A DNA stretch of 64,000 bases from positions 744,001 through 808,000 of the forward strand of contig CAVTTP010000006.1 in the NCBI GenBank assembly GCA_963737705.1, read 5' to 3'. Below, one piece after another: positions 8,341 through 16,414 of this stretch (positions are counted from its first letter, which is position 1; every line of letters begins with the position of its first letter). The position numbers were made by a program, and so were the translations under genes. This stretch comes from PALSA-607 sp963737705. Its GTDB lineage: Bacteria > Actinomycetota > Actinomycetes > Acidothermales > Acidothermaceae. The notes under the pieces are model-generated. The model saw only the letters and a list, made by a program, of their open reading frames with translations, was not told where the DNA came from and did not search any database.

Positions 8341-9573
8341 ATGGTGCGCATAGCCCGGACGGCGATGAACTGGCTCCTCGCCCTGACGCTCGGTTCGCTT
8401 GCCATCGGGGCCGGGAGTGCCTTCGCGGCGGCGAATGACTCGACGCTGCTGTTCAAGTTTGCCGATCCGCAAATCGACGAGTCGAGCGGTCTGGGTACCA
8501 GCTCCTACGGCGACGGCATCGTCTACACGCACAACGACAGTGGCGATACGGCTCGCTTCTTCGCGGTGAACTCACGTGGCGCGACTGCGGCGATCTACAC
8601 GCTGAAGGGTGCGACGGCCCACGACTGGGAAGACATGGAAACAGGCACCGACGCGAGCGGCAAGCCGGTGCTCTACTTCGGCGACATCGGCGACAACGCC
8701 GCGAAGCGCACCGAGATCGATGTGTACCAGGTGCCCGAACCACGCGGACCTAGTGCGAACGTGCCGTGGATCCGCTACCGGTTCGCGTACCCCGACGGTC
8801 CGCACAATGCCGAGACCCTGATGGTTGATCCGCACACGCACCGGATGTTCATCGCCAGCAAGGCTGCGATCGGCGACGGCCTGCTCTACGAAGCGCCCGC
8901 CGTGTTGAGCACAACCGCAATCAACAAGCTCGCGGTCGTTGTGCCGCAGCGGACAGTGCCGATGTTGACGACGTCGGGCGACATCTCACCCGACGGCAAG
9001 CTCATGGTTCTGCTCACCTACTTCGGCGCCTACTGGTCGGCCGGCGTTAACGGCGAACTGCACGAGTTCCCGATTACCGAGCAGCGGCAGGACGAGGCGA
9101 TCGCCTTCACGCGCGACGGGAAGTCGATCATCGTCGGTAGCGAGGGTGTGCATAGTGCGGTGTATCGGATTCCGCTCCCCGCAGATGCGATTGCAGCCGA
9201 CGCAGCCTTGGCGACACCCACGGCGCGTCCGACCACCAAACCGGTTCCCCCGGTCAAGCCCACCGTGAAGCCGAGCACCACGACGAGTCCGAAGCAGACA
9301 CCCTCGACCAGCTCTCAGAATCCCTTGCCTGTCACAACTTCCCCCTTGGCGTCGTCCGCTTCGTTTGAATCACCTGCGCCTGCACCCGCATCGTCGGCAT
9401 TGGTCAGCACGCTGCCCGGCCCGTCATCGGCCGCGTCGCCGCCCACCCCTTCGACGTCCGCTTCGCATTCGGTTGTGAACTGGGTGCCATGGTTTCTGCT
9501 GGCGATTGTGGTCTGCGGCATCGTGCTCAGCATCGCCCGTCGGTTCCGCTGGTGGCCGTATCGTCGAACGTGA
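8341..9573 (+). CDS. Secreted, C-terminally membrane-anchored propeller-like protein
   Basis: 410 residues. N-terminal signal sequence (MNWLLALTLGSLAIGAGSAF, cleavage near FAAAND; the ATG at 8365 is an alternative start). Residues about 35-280 show repeated beta-rich blades with Asp/Gly motifs (DESSGLGTS, THNDSGDTARFFAVN, FGDIGDNAAKRTEIDVYQVP, SGDISPDGKLMVLLTY, AIAFTRDGKSIIVGSEG) resembling esterase-like/beta-propeller proteins. A Pro/Thr/Ser-rich stalk (residues about 285-375) leads to one membrane helix (VPWFLLAIVVCGIVLSIA) and a basic tail, so the propeller faces outward. Function unknown. It ends 4 bases from the convergent MFS gene. Confidence 0.75.
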   Translation: MVRIARTAMNWLLALTLGSLAIGAGSAFAAANDSTLLFKFADPQIDESSGLGTSSYGDGIVYTHNDSGDTARFFAVNSRGATAAIYTLKGATAHDWEDMETGTDASGKPVLYFGDIGDNAAKRTEIDVYQVPEPRGPSANVPWIRYRFAYPDGPHNAETLMVDPHTHRMFIASKAAIGDGLLYEAPAVLSTTAINKLAVVVPQRTVPMLTTSGDISPDGKLMVLLTYFGAYWSAGVNGELHEFPITEQRQDEAIAFTRDGKSIIVGSEGVHSAVYRIPLPADAIAADAALATPTARPTTKPVPPVKPTVKPSTTTSPKQTPSTSSQNPLPVTTSPLASSASFESPAPAPASSALVSTLPGPSSAASPPTPSTSASHSVVNWVPWFLLAIVVCGIVLSIARRFRWWPYRRT

Positions 9574-9577
9574 ACGA

Positions 9578-10816
9578 TTAGACCGGGACGTCGCCGATCG
9601 CGATGGGTAGCGGTGGCGCGACGGCGGCGCTGACCGTACTGGGCGGACGCCGTGTGGTGGCGACGCCTGCAGCCGCGAGCAACGCAAACACCGGCACCAC
9701 CGTCATCGCGGTGTGTGATCCGACGTGGTCGGCGAGCGCACCGAGCCCGAACGGCGCGGCACCGACCGCGAACCCGCCGCCCAGCGCTGCGTAGGCGGTG
9801 GCGAGATCGGGACGACCGTCGGAGAACCGCACTGCTCTCGTGATGGCGAGCGGGAACTGCAGCGAAATGCCCAGCCCAGCGATGAACAATCCCGCGAACG
9901 CGACGACCGGATTCGTCGACACCCAGAAGACGCCGAAGCCGACGATGTTTACCCCGAATGCGAACAGCAGCAGGGTGTCGGCGCTGTAGCGCAACGCCAA
10001 TCGGGCCGACGAGAGCCGGCCGATCGTCATGCCGGTCACGATCGCAGTCACGCCAGTTGCTGCCGCGCCCTTCGAGAGCCCGTCGTGATGATTCAGAACG
10101 TCGGAACTCCAGATTGTCATCGAAAATTCGATCGCGTTCGTCATCACGAGCACGAAACACGCGCGCCAGTATTCGCGTGAAAGCCGGGTGCCGTGCGGGT
10201 GCGGCTCGACGGGCGCCGCAGGAATCTCGTCGAGATGTACGCGGCGCGCAAAGATCACGGCGACGGCCGCCGCGAACACGACCGTCACGAGCACGCCAGC
10301 ACGCCACCCGATGCCGGCCCACACGGCACCACCGACGAGTAACGGCGCGAGGATTCCGCAGGCCGACCCGAGTCCGTTTGCTTGGGTGACGGCCGCGCCT
10401 CCCGCGGCGCCGGGGTGATGCGCCGTCAGGATCGGGACCGCGATGTTGATCGTCAGCGTCCCGCCGAAGCCGGCAACGAGCGCACCAGCGATCGTCACGG
10501 GGACGAGGGTGCACGAAACGAAGATGATGGCGCCAAGTGAGAGCAGGCCGAGCGCCACCCAAATCATTCGCGCGCGGCCGAAGCGCCTGATGAGCCGCGG
10601 GGCGATCACAGCCGTCAACATCGCGCCGACGGCGAGGCCCGTTCCGTGCAAGCCTGAGATCGCGCGGCTGGTGTGCTCGTCGTCGCGCAGCAACGTCACC
10701 GACGGAGCGAAGGAATAAAGGAAGTATCCGTAGATCGCCAACTGCAGATACGTCATCCAGGTTAGGCGGTCACGTACCAGCCCCCCGGACGCCGAGGTGT
10801 CGGCGTCCGGGCTCAT
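9578..10816 (-). CDS. MFS transporter
   Basis: 412-residue integral membrane protein of the major facilitator superfamily with about 12 hydrophobic segments. The loop 2-3 motif appears as PRLIRRFGRARMI in the first half, with a related GMTIGRLSSARLAL in the second. The N-terminus begins YLQLAIYGYFLYSFAPSVTL. Substrate cannot be inferred; such singletons are often exporters. It lies 14 bases downstream of serC on the same strand, so it probably forms the distal gene of a serC operon. Confidence 0.85.
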   Translation of the reverse strand: MSPDADTSASGGLVRDRLTWMTYLQLAIYGYFLYSFAPSVTLLRDDEHTSRAISGLHGTGLAVGAMLTAVIAPRLIRRFGRARMIWVALGLLSLGAIIFVSCTLVPVTIAGALVAGFGGTLTINIAVPILTAHHPGAAGGAAVTQANGLGSACGILAPLLVGGAVWAGIGWRAGVLVTVVFAAAVAVIFARRVHLDEIPAAPVEPHPHGTRLSREYWRACFVLVMTNAIEFSMTIWSSDVLNHHDGLSKGAAATGVTAIVTGMTIGRLSSARLALRYSADTLLLFAFGVNIVGFGVFWVSTNPVVAFAGLFIAGLGISLQFPLAITRAVRFSDGRPDLATAYAALGGGFAVGAAPFGLGALADHVGSHTAMTVVPVFALLAAAGVATTRRPPSTVSAAVAPPLPIAIGDVPV

Positions 10817-10830
10817 CGAGGTGTTGTTCG

Positions 10831-11964
10831 TCAGGAGAGCTTCGACACGACGTAGTCGATGCAGGTCGTCAGAGCTTCGACATCGGCCGGGTCGATGGCT
10901 GGGAACATCGCGATCCGCAGCTGGTTGCGACCCAGCTTGCGATACGGCTCGGTGTCGACGATTCCGTTAGCCCGCAGGATTTTCGCGACCTGCTCGGCGT
11001 CGATCGCTTCGTCGAAGTCGATGGTGCCAATGACGTTCGAACGCATGTCGGGGTCGGTCACGAACGGCGTTGTGTAGTCGGTCTTCTCCGCCCACGTGTA
11101 GAGCCGTTGCGCCGAATCGGCGGTGCGCGACGTCGTGAACTTCAGGCCACCCTGCGAGTTCATCCACTCGAGTTGGTCGGCAAGCAACCACAGCGTGACG
11201 AGCGCAGGGGTGTTGTAGGTCTGGTCGAGCCGGCTGTTCTCGATCGCCGTCGTGAGGTCGTAGGACGTCGGGACCCAACGGCCGGACGCCTTGATCTCTG
11301 CTACGCGGGCGATCGCTGCCGGACTGAAGACGCCGAGCCAAAGGCCACCATCGGAGGCGAAGCATTTTTGCGGCGAGAAGTAGTAGACGTCGGACTGCGT
11401 GATGTCGACCTCAAGGCCCCCCGCACCCGAGGTTGCGTCGACCAACACCAGCGCCCCGGCGTCCGCCCCTTCGACGCGTTTGATCGGCATCATCACGCCG
11501 GTCGACGTCTCGTTGTGGGTGAGCGCGTATGCGTCGATGCCCGCTTCAGCTCTTGGCAGCGGATGCGTGCCGGGCTCGGATTTGATGACCGTCGGGTCGC
11601 CGAGGAACGGCGCTTCCTTCGCCGCACTCGCGAACTTGCTGGAGAACTCGCCGAAGTTCAGGTGCTGCGAACGCTCCTTGATCAGGCCGAAGGTGGCGAT
11701 GTCCCAGAAGGCGGTCGCGCCGCCGTTGCCGAGCACGATCTCGTACCCGTCGGGGAGTTCGAAGAGGTCGGTGAGGCCGGCCCGGATCTGGCCGACGACT
11801 TTCTTCACGCCTGGACGCCGGTGCGAGGTGCCGAGGTAACTGGCACCGACCGCGGCGAGCGCAGTCACCGACTCGGGGCGAATCTTGGAAGGGCCGGCAC
11901 CGAACCGGCCATCGCTGGGTTTGAGGTCGGCCGGAATCTCGATCTTCTCGGTCGCGTCGGTCAC
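10831..11964 (-). CDS. serC: Phosphoserine aminotransferase
   Basis: PLP-dependent transamination of 3-phosphohydroxypyruvate to phosphoserine in serine biosynthesis (also acts in one route to PLP). 377 residues, fold-type I aminotransferase of the actinobacterial SerC branch. Visible motifs: RFGAGPSKIRPESVTAL near the N-terminus, YEIVLGNGGATAFWD, LTHNETSTGVMMPI, VLVDATSGAGGLEVD and YFSPQKCFASDGGLW, whose Lys is the Schiff-base residue. The C-terminal domain ends DYVVSKLS. In many actinobacteria serC lies near type-2 citrate synthase and pdxH, as here, but a DUF559 gene flanked by palindromic repeats separates them in this genome. Confidence 0.95.
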   Translation of the reverse strand: MTDATEKIEIPADLKPSDGRFGAGPSKIRPESVTALAAVGASYLGTSHRRPGVKKVVGQIRAGLTDLFELPDGYEIVLGNGGATAFWDIATFGLIKERSQHLNFGEFSSKFASAAKEAPFLGDPTVIKSEPGTHPLPRAEAGIDAYALTHNETSTGVMMPIKRVEGADAGALVLVDATSGAGGLEVDITQSDVYYFSPQKCFASDGGLWLGVFSPAAIARVAEIKASGRWVPTSYDLTTAIENSRLDQTYNTPALVTLWLLADQLEWMNSQGGLKFTTSRTADSAQRLYTWAEKTDYTTPFVTDPDMRSNVIGTIDFDEAIDAEQVAKILRANGIVDTEPYRKLGRNQLRIAMFPAIDPADVEALTTCIDYVVSKLS

Positions 11965-12070
11965 GGGAAGGCTCCCTTAAAGCTGCACGGGTGGGATCGG
12001 CGACGCTGCCGGTGCCTATTGTCGCAGGTCCGCGCCGCCGCGTGCCGCCCCATTGCCCGCCGCGGACCCG

Positions 12071-12139
12071 CCGCGAACCCGCCGCCCCTCCCACCGCGAA
12101 CCCGCCGCCCCTCCTACCGCGAACCCGCCACCCCTCCCG
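12071..12139. repeat. Tandem repeat, 3 x 23 bp
   Basis: Three near-identical 23-bp units beginning CCGCGAACCCGCC at 12071, 12094 and 12117, differing at one to three positions. They lie in the C/G-only looking leader upstream of serC. A second purine-skewed low-complexity patch (GACGCGGACGGCGGGC-like) follows the palindromic element at 12230-12290. Replication-slippage products; no coding role seen. Confidence 0.8.
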
Positions 12140-12165
12140 CGCCCCTCCCGCCGCCCTCCCCTCCG

Positions 12166-12229
12166 CGATGATCATGGGGAAATGGGGGTGTTCCGACCCC
12201 GTGAGTGCCCCATTTCCCCATGATCATCG
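12166..12229. repeat. 64-bp palindromic element, copy A
   Basis: A perfect 22-bp inverted repeat (arms 12166-12187 and 12208-12229) around a 20-base centre. The outer tips contain CGATGATCATGGGG. A near-identical 64-bp copy sits at 13266-13329 and a more diverged one at 28747-28810. This is a REP/BIME-like dispersed intergenic repeat; with arms this long the transcript would form a very stable hairpin. Confidence 0.9.
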
Positions 12230-12368
12230 GGAAGACGCGGACGGCGGGCGACGCGGACGGCGGGCGGGGCGGACGGCGGACGGCGGGCGCAGGTGGATAA
12301 CCGGCCCCGAAGCAAGTCGAGCTGTGGACGACGGCGTGAGCGTGTGCTTCTCACTCCACACTGCCGTG

Positions 12369-13256
12369 ATGTCGAGCCAACAGCGCGAGTCCGACTCAGA
12401 AGCGAGTGCGTTTAGGTCCGACGAGGCCGAGGGTCTGGGTTTGACCAGAGATGAACTGCGCGGCAAGCGATTCGAGTCGCCGTTTCACGGTGTGCACATC
12501 GCGGGTCAGGTGCAGAACTTGGCAGCCCGGTGCCGCGCGGCGAGTCTGATATTGCCGGCCGACGCGGCCTTCAGTGACGGGACGGCCGCAGTCCTCATGA
12601 ACCTGCCCGTTCCCCGACAAGCGACTGACGTAGACGTCACGGTTGGGGTGGGCACTTGTGTGCCGCAGCGTCGAGGGATTGTCGGCCACGTGAGGCACTT
12701 GCGCCCCGAAGACATCGTGGTCATCAATGGCCTTCGTGTCGTGACGGCGGCAGCCACGTTCCTCCATCTCGCGGCCGTCTTGAGCCGAGCGGCACTTGCT
12801 GGGCTGGGCGACGCGATTCTGCGAGCCGGCTTTGCAACGAAGGCCGAGCTGATGAGTGCGGCCGAAGCGAATGCGGGACGACGCGGCTGCATTCGAGCAC
12901 GCGGCTTGATCTCGATACTCGATCCAGCCGCAGAGTCGGTCATGGAGTCCTTGCTTCGGCTGCTCCTCCTTGATGCTGGGTTGCCGGCTCCCGAGGTCAA
13001 CGGAAACGTCTACAACTCGTTCGGTGAGTTTCTCGCTCGCGCCGACCTCATTTACCGAGCAGCCAAGGTGATCATCGAGTACGACGGCGATCACCATCGC
13101 GCCGACCGCGCTCAGTTTGCGCGAGACGTTCGTCGTGGCAGCGACTTGGCCGCGGCCGGCTACTTGGTGCTGCGCTTTACGGCCGCCGACGTGCTGGGCC
13201 GACCCCACGCCGTGGTTGCCGCAGTCCGGTCCGCACTCGCCCAGCGCACGTCGTAA
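12369..13256 (+). CDS. DUF559 (Vsr-like endonuclease fold) protein
   Basis: About 295 residues. The N-terminal half (LGLTRDELRGKRFESPFHGV) resembles the winged-helix/AbiEi-like region that precedes DUF559 in actinobacterial proteins. The C-terminal half has the nuclease-fold signature: SVMESLLRLLLLDAGLPAP, then VNGNVYNSFGEFLARADLIY, VIIEYDGDHHRA, and RDVRRGSDLAAAGYLVLRF. I chose the ATG at 12369; the open frame continues upstream to 11991 through low-complexity DNA. The gene is bracketed by two copies of the 64-bp palindromic element, 140 bases before and 9 bases after, which gives it a cassette-like look. Biochemical activity of this family is mostly untested. An AbiE-type antitoxin role is possible but no partner toxin is adjacent. 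Confidence 0.75.
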   Translation: MSSQQRESDSEASAFRSDEAEGLGLTRDELRGKRFESPFHGVHIAGQVQNLAARCRAASLILPADAAFSDGTAAVLMNLPVPRQATDVDVTVGVGTCVPQRRGIVGHVRHLRPEDIVVINGLRVVTAAATFLHLAAVLSRAALAGLGDAILRAGFATKAELMSAAEANAGRRGCIRARGLISILDPAAESVMESLLRLLLLDAGLPAPEVNGNVYNSFGEFLARADLIYRAAKVIIEYDGDHHRADRAQFARDVRRGSDLAAAGYLVLRFTAADVLGRPHAVVAAVRSALAQRTS

Positions 13257-13265
13257 CACCACCCC

Positions 13266-13329
13266 CGATGATCATGGGAAAATGGGGGTGTTCCGACGCC
13301 CTGAGTGCCCCATTTCCCCATGATCATCG
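13266..13329. repeat. 64-bp palindromic element, copy B
   Basis: Differs from copy A at about three positions, one of which puts a single mismatch in the 22-bp arms. It starts 9 bases after the DUF559 stop and lies 38 bases beyond the 3' end of the convergent citrate synthase gene, so its hairpin may act as a terminator for either. Confidence 0.9.
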
Positions 13330-13367
13330 CGGGCGAAGAGAGCGGGCGAAGAGAGCGGGTGGCCCGG

Positions 13368-14471
13368 TCAGATGTGGCTGTGGGCTACATCCCAGCCGGG
13401 GACGGACGACGCGGGGCGGGTGCCTGGGCCGATGTAGCGAGCCGATGGCCGGATAAGGCGTCCGGTGCGCTTCTCCTCCAGCACGTGCGCGCTCCAACCC
13501 GCCACTCGTGCGCAGGTGAACATCGCCGCGAACATGTGCGCAGGAACCGCGGCCAGGTCGAGGATCAGTGCGGCCCAGAACTCGACGTTCGTCTCGATCG
13601 GGCGGTCTGGACGACGGGTGCGCAGCTCAGTGAGGGCGGCCTGCTCTAGTGCGGCCGCGGCCTCGAAACGCGGCGACCCCAACTCCTGCGCGACCCGGCG
13701 CAGCACGCGGGCGCGTGGGTCCTCAGCGCGGTAGACGCGGTGCCCGAATCCCATCAGCCGCTCGTGCCGATCGAGCAGGTTCTTCACGTAACCCTCGGCG
13801 TCGCCGGTCTTCTCGACCTCCTCGACCATGTGCAGCACCCGCGTCGGGGCGCCGCCGTGCAGCGGGCCGGACATCGCCCCGATCGCTGCGGAGAGTGCGG
13901 CCGCGACATCTGCGCCGGTCGACGTGACGACTCGCGCGGTAAACGTCGACGCGTTGAGCCCGTGCTCGGCGGCCGACACCCAGTAAGCGTCGAGCGCCTT
14001 CGCCTGGAGCGGGTCGACTTCGCCGCGCCACTGCAGCAGGAACTGCTCGACCGCGGTGGTGCCCTTCTCGACTTCGCTGAGCGGGACCGGCTTCTCGTCG
14101 CCGCGTGCGGACTGCGCGACATACGACAGCGCGGTCACTGAGGTCTGGGCCAGCTCGTCGCGAACCTGGGTGTCGTCGAGGTCGAGTACCGGCTTGAAAC
14201 CGAACTGCGGGGCCAAAGTCGCGACACCCGCCTGGACGTCGACCCGAACGTCGCCGGAGCGCACCGGCAACACCAGCGTGTTGAACGGCGGCAGCCCGGG
14301 CGTGAACGAGTTGTCGACCAGCAGTCCCCACACGTCGCCGAAGGACGTCTGGCCGACCAACTGCTCAATGTCGACGCCGCGGTAGCGCAGCGATCCGCCG
14401 TCCTTGTCGGGCTCGGCGATCTCGGTCTCGAACGCAACGACCCCTTCGAGGCCTGGAACGAAGTCGGACAT
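13368..14471 (-). CDS. Citrate synthase, type 2 (CitA-like)
   Basis: Condenses acetyl-CoA with oxaloacetate. 367 residues from the ATG at 14471 (MSDFVPGLEGVVAFE), chosen because AGGAG lies 8 bases before it; a GTG at 14480 is also in frame. Family motifs: SLRYRGVDIEQL, AMSGPLHGGAPTRV and MGFGHRVYRAEDPRA (the catalytic His residues), and TNVEFWAALIL where most citrate synthases have Asp. Glu at this position is also what I recall for the actinobacterial second citrate synthase, so it is probably not a defect. The C-terminus RLIRPSARYIGPG is typical. Divergently placed from pdxH across about 120 bases. Confidence 0.9.
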   Translation of the reverse strand: MSDFVPGLEGVVAFETEIAEPDKDGGSLRYRGVDIEQLVGQTSFGDVWGLLVDNSFTPGLPPFNTLVLPVRSGDVRVDVQAGVATLAPQFGFKPVLDLDDTQVRDELAQTSVTALSYVAQSARGDEKPVPLSEVEKGTTAVEQFLLQWRGEVDPLQAKALDAYWVSAAEHGLNASTFTARVVTSTGADVAAALSAAIGAMSGPLHGGAPTRVLHMVEEVEKTGDAEGYVKNLLDRHERLMGFGHRVYRAEDPRARVLRRVAQELGSPRFEAAAALEQAALTELRTRRPDRPIETNVEFWAALILDLAAVPAHMFAAMFTCARVAGWSAHVLEEKRTGRLIRPSARYIGPGTRPASSVPGWDVAHSHI

Positions 14472-14594
14472 CAGCGGCACTCCTCGCTCTGTACACGGGC
14501 CACAGGATCACGCGCGGCGGTCTTCACATTGTCCCCGCTACTGTGCGGGTTGAACGAGCAGGTCCTGCTGAGAGTTCTGTGAGGTGCTTTCCAG

Positions 14595-15257
14595 ATGGAC
14601 GCCGACCAGGTGGCGGCTCTGCGCGCGTACTACGCAGATATCGGCCTCGACGAGGCCGACCTTGCGGTCGACCCTATGGATCAATTCACAGCGTGGCTCG
14701 CCGAGGTTGTCCAGCTCGGGATCCCCGAGCCCAACGCGATGGTGCTGTCGACCGCGAACGCCGACGGGCAGCCGAGCAGTCGTCATGTGCTGCTCAAAGG
14801 AGTCGGGGCCGACGGCTTCGTCTTCTTCACCAACTATGGGTCTCGTAAGGGCCGTGAACTGGCGGCGAATCCGCTGGCCAGCCTGTGCTTTCCCTGGTTT
14901 TGTATCGGACGCCAAGTCATCGTGACCGGTCTTGTGACCAAGGTCACGAGGCAGGAATCCGAGGATTACTTCGCCTCGCGCCCCCGCGCTTCGCAACTCG
15001 GCGCCTGGGCAAGCGCTCACCAATCCGACGTCGTCGCCAGCCGCGCGGAACTCGACGACGCCTACGCGGAGGTAGCCGCTAAGTACGGCGGTCTCGACCC
15101 GATCCCAACCCCGCCGTTTTGGGGCGGCTTTCGGCTTGCGCCAGCAACCGTGGAGTTCTGGCAAGGCCGCAACGCGCGCCTGCACGATCGGCTGCGCTTC
15201 CGGCGGATCGACGGCGACGCGGCAGGTCCATGGATCGTCGAACGGTTGTCGCCCTAG
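14595..15257 (+). CDS. pdxH: Pyridoxamine 5'-phosphate oxidase
   Basis: FMN-dependent oxidation of pyridoxamine/pyridoxine 5'-phosphate to PLP. 220 residues, normal family length. Motifs: MVLSTANADGQPSSRHVLLK, GFVFFTNYGSRKGRELAANP, SLCFPWFCIGRQVIVTG, YFASRPRASQLGAWAS, and the C-terminal PTPPFWGGFRLAPATVEFWQ and RLHDRLRFRR substrate/FMN contacts. GAGGTG lies about 10 bases before the ATG. The last 179 bases overlap, on the opposite strand, the apparent C-terminal extension of udgX; a hairpin starts 3 bases after the pdxH stop. Confidence 0.95.
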   Translation: MDADQVAALRAYYADIGLDEADLAVDPMDQFTAWLAEVVQLGIPEPNAMVLSTANADGQPSSRHVLLKGVGADGFVFFTNYGSRKGRELAANPLASLCFPWFCIGRQVIVTGLVTKVTRQESEDYFASRPRASQLGAWASAHQSDVVASRAELDDAYAEVAAKYGGLDPIPTPPFWGGFRLAPATVEFWQGRNARLHDRLRFRRIDGDAAGPWIVERLSP

Positions 15258-15948
15258 GACTGACCCGAGCCTGCTCGGTCAGGCCAGGTACGCCGGCCAG
15301 CGCGCGCGCCGCCACCTCGAGATCGGCTACCAGGCCGGCGTACGCCTCGTCGCGATCGTTGGCCCGCAATACCGCCGACGGGTGCACGGTCGGCACCAGC
15401 AAGATGCTTCGCCGATCGGCCGCCGCCATGCCAGGCGGCGGCCACGCGACGGCGGTACCACGCGACCTCGTCACCCGAAAATCGTTACCCATCAACGATT
15501 TTCCTGCCGTGGCGCCGAGCGCGACGATGACGTCAGGGTCGATGTCCCGGAGTTCGGCAGCCAGCCACGGGCGACACGCGACGACCTCGCGCTGCTCTGG
15601 AGTCTGGTGGATGCGCCGCTTTCCCTCGCCCTCCTGGGTGAACTTGAAATGCTTCACCGCGTTGGTCACGTACGTCTGCTCGCGGTCGATGCCAGCGTCG
15701 TTCAATGCGCGGTTCAGCAGGATCCCGGCTGGCCCGACGAACGGCAGACCGCGTCGGTCTTCTTGGTCACCAGGTTGCTCGCCGACGAACACCAGCCGCG
15801 CGGTCGCTGGGCCTGCACCGAAGACGGCTTGTGTCGTGCCGATGTGCAATGGGCAGCCGCGACACTTCTGCACGGCCGCGCGTAGTTGGTCGAGGTCGGC
15901 GTTTGCCGGTACGTACGCCCGAGCGCCCGGGTACTCGTCGTCGGCCAC
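15079..15948 (-). CDS. udgX: UdgX, covalent uracil-DNA glycosylase, with atypical C-terminal extension
   Basis: Member of the uracil-DNA glycosylase superfamily (Fe-S class). UdgX excises uracil and becomes covalently trapped on the abasic site through the His of its R-loop. Visible here: Cys pair KCRGCPL (residues 29, 32) and ACRPWL for the 4Fe-4S cluster; motif A GEQPGDQEDRRGLPFVGPAG (residues about 56-75); the diagnostic R-loop GKRRIHQTP with His114; LGATAGKSLMGNDFRVT; and motif B VPTVHPSAVLRA. The first roughly 215 residues match the usual length of about 210. The remaining 70 or so are Arg/Ala-rich, antisense to pdxH, and probably result from a lost stop or frameshift near 15290, since another frame gives a TGA there. 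Three 15-bp tandem repeats lie just upstream. Confidence 0.88.
   Translation of the reverse strand: MADDEYPGARAYVPANADLDQLRAAVQKCRGCPLHIGTTQAVFGAGPATARLVFVGEQPGDQEDRRGLPFVGPAGILLNRALNDAGIDREQTYVTNAVKHFKFTQEGEGKRRIHQTPEQREVVACRPWLAAELRDIDPDVIVALGATAGKSLMGNDFRVTRSRGTAVAWPPPGMAAADRRSILLVPTVHPSAVLRANDRDEAYAGLVADLEVAARALAGVPGLTEQARVSPRATTVRRSMDLPRRRRSAGSAADRAGARCGLARTPRLLAQAESRPKTAGLGSGRDRRT
15260..15282 (+). terminator. Hairpin after pdxH
   Basis: CTGACC(C)GAGC at 15260-15270 pairs with GCTCGGTCAG at 15273-15282 with one bulged base. It lies directly after the pdxH stop and inside the apparent 3' extension of udgX. That position suggests udgX originally ended before it and that the hairpin served both convergent genes. 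Confidence 0.6.
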
Positions 15949-15963
15949 TCGCCCTCCAGCAGT

Positions 15964-16008
15964 GTGAGTCGTGCAGCAGTGAGTCGTGCAGCAGTGAGTC
16001 GTGCAGCA
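15964..16008. repeat. Tandem repeat, 3 x 15 bp
   Basis: Three perfect copies of GTGAGTCGTGCAGCA at 15964, 15979 and 15994, ending 16 bases or more upstream of the udgX start codon on its coding strand. On the udgX strand the unit reads TGCTGCACGACTCAC. It lies in the leader or promoter spacer of udgX, so copy number could alter expression. A second 3 x 15 bp triplet occurs inside the sigma gene at 50926. Confidence 0.85.
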
Positions 16009-16123
16009 CCGTAGGTCGTGAAGGTTCCTTTACCCAGGAGGTTTCCCCTGCGATGCAGGCAGGGTAAGACCAGCACCGATCCGCCGTACGAGGCGGACAC
16101 CTGAGGAGTTCGAGGAGTGCGCC

Positions 16124-16372
16124 ATGAGTTCAACCCTTGACCCGAACGTGCCCCTGCCGCCGGTTGACGAAGACTCCGACCTGGTCGGCGAAAACAACGA
16201 GCGCGGGCTGCCCGACGACTACGACCCCGAGAACGACCCGAACGGCGCCGAGGCACCGCTACCCGGCGTGACGTTGCCGGCTCCAGGCGCCGGTTCGTTC
16301 CCGCTGCCGGGAGTGCGCTTCGCGGACGAACTCGAAGGCGCTGTCGGCGAGGACGACGACAAGAAGAAGTAG
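16124..16372 (+). CDS. Small acidic, Pro-rich protein of unknown function
   Basis: 82 residues, strongly acidic (PVDEDSDLVGENNERG, DDYDPENDPNGAEAPLPG) with a Pro/Gly-rich middle and a charged tail EGAVGEDDDKKK. It is probably disordered and has no signal peptide or membrane segment. The ATG is preceded by GAGGAGTGCGCC, a plausible ribosome binding site. The last 29 bases, including most of the stop codon, are duplicated immediately downstream. I do not recognise a family. A strong terminator hairpin follows. Confidence 0.65.
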   Translation: MSSTLDPNVPLPPVDEDSDLVGENNERGLPDDYDPENDPNGAEAPLPGVTLPAPGAGSFPLPGVRFADELEGAVGEDDDKKK

Positions 16373-16400
16373 TCGGCGAGGACGACGACAAGAAGAAGTA
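16343..16400. repeat. Tandem duplication, 2 x 29 bp, spanning a stop codon
   Basis: Two perfect 29-bp copies (16343-16371, 16372-16400), each starting GTCGGCGAGGACGACGACAA. The first encodes the acidic tail of the 82-residue protein. The second begins on the last base of the TAG stop, so it adds nothing to the protein. Looks like a recent slippage event. Confidence 0.9.
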
Positions 16401-16414
16401 GCAGCCCCAAATCC

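Noticed and set aside
11107..12171. 354-codon plus-strand open frame
   Set aside because: Antisense shadow of serC running into low-complexity Pro/Arg codons.
15964..16008. Possible CRISPR array
   Set aside because: Units are 15 bp and directly adjacent with no spacers; the same applies to the other short tandem repeats.
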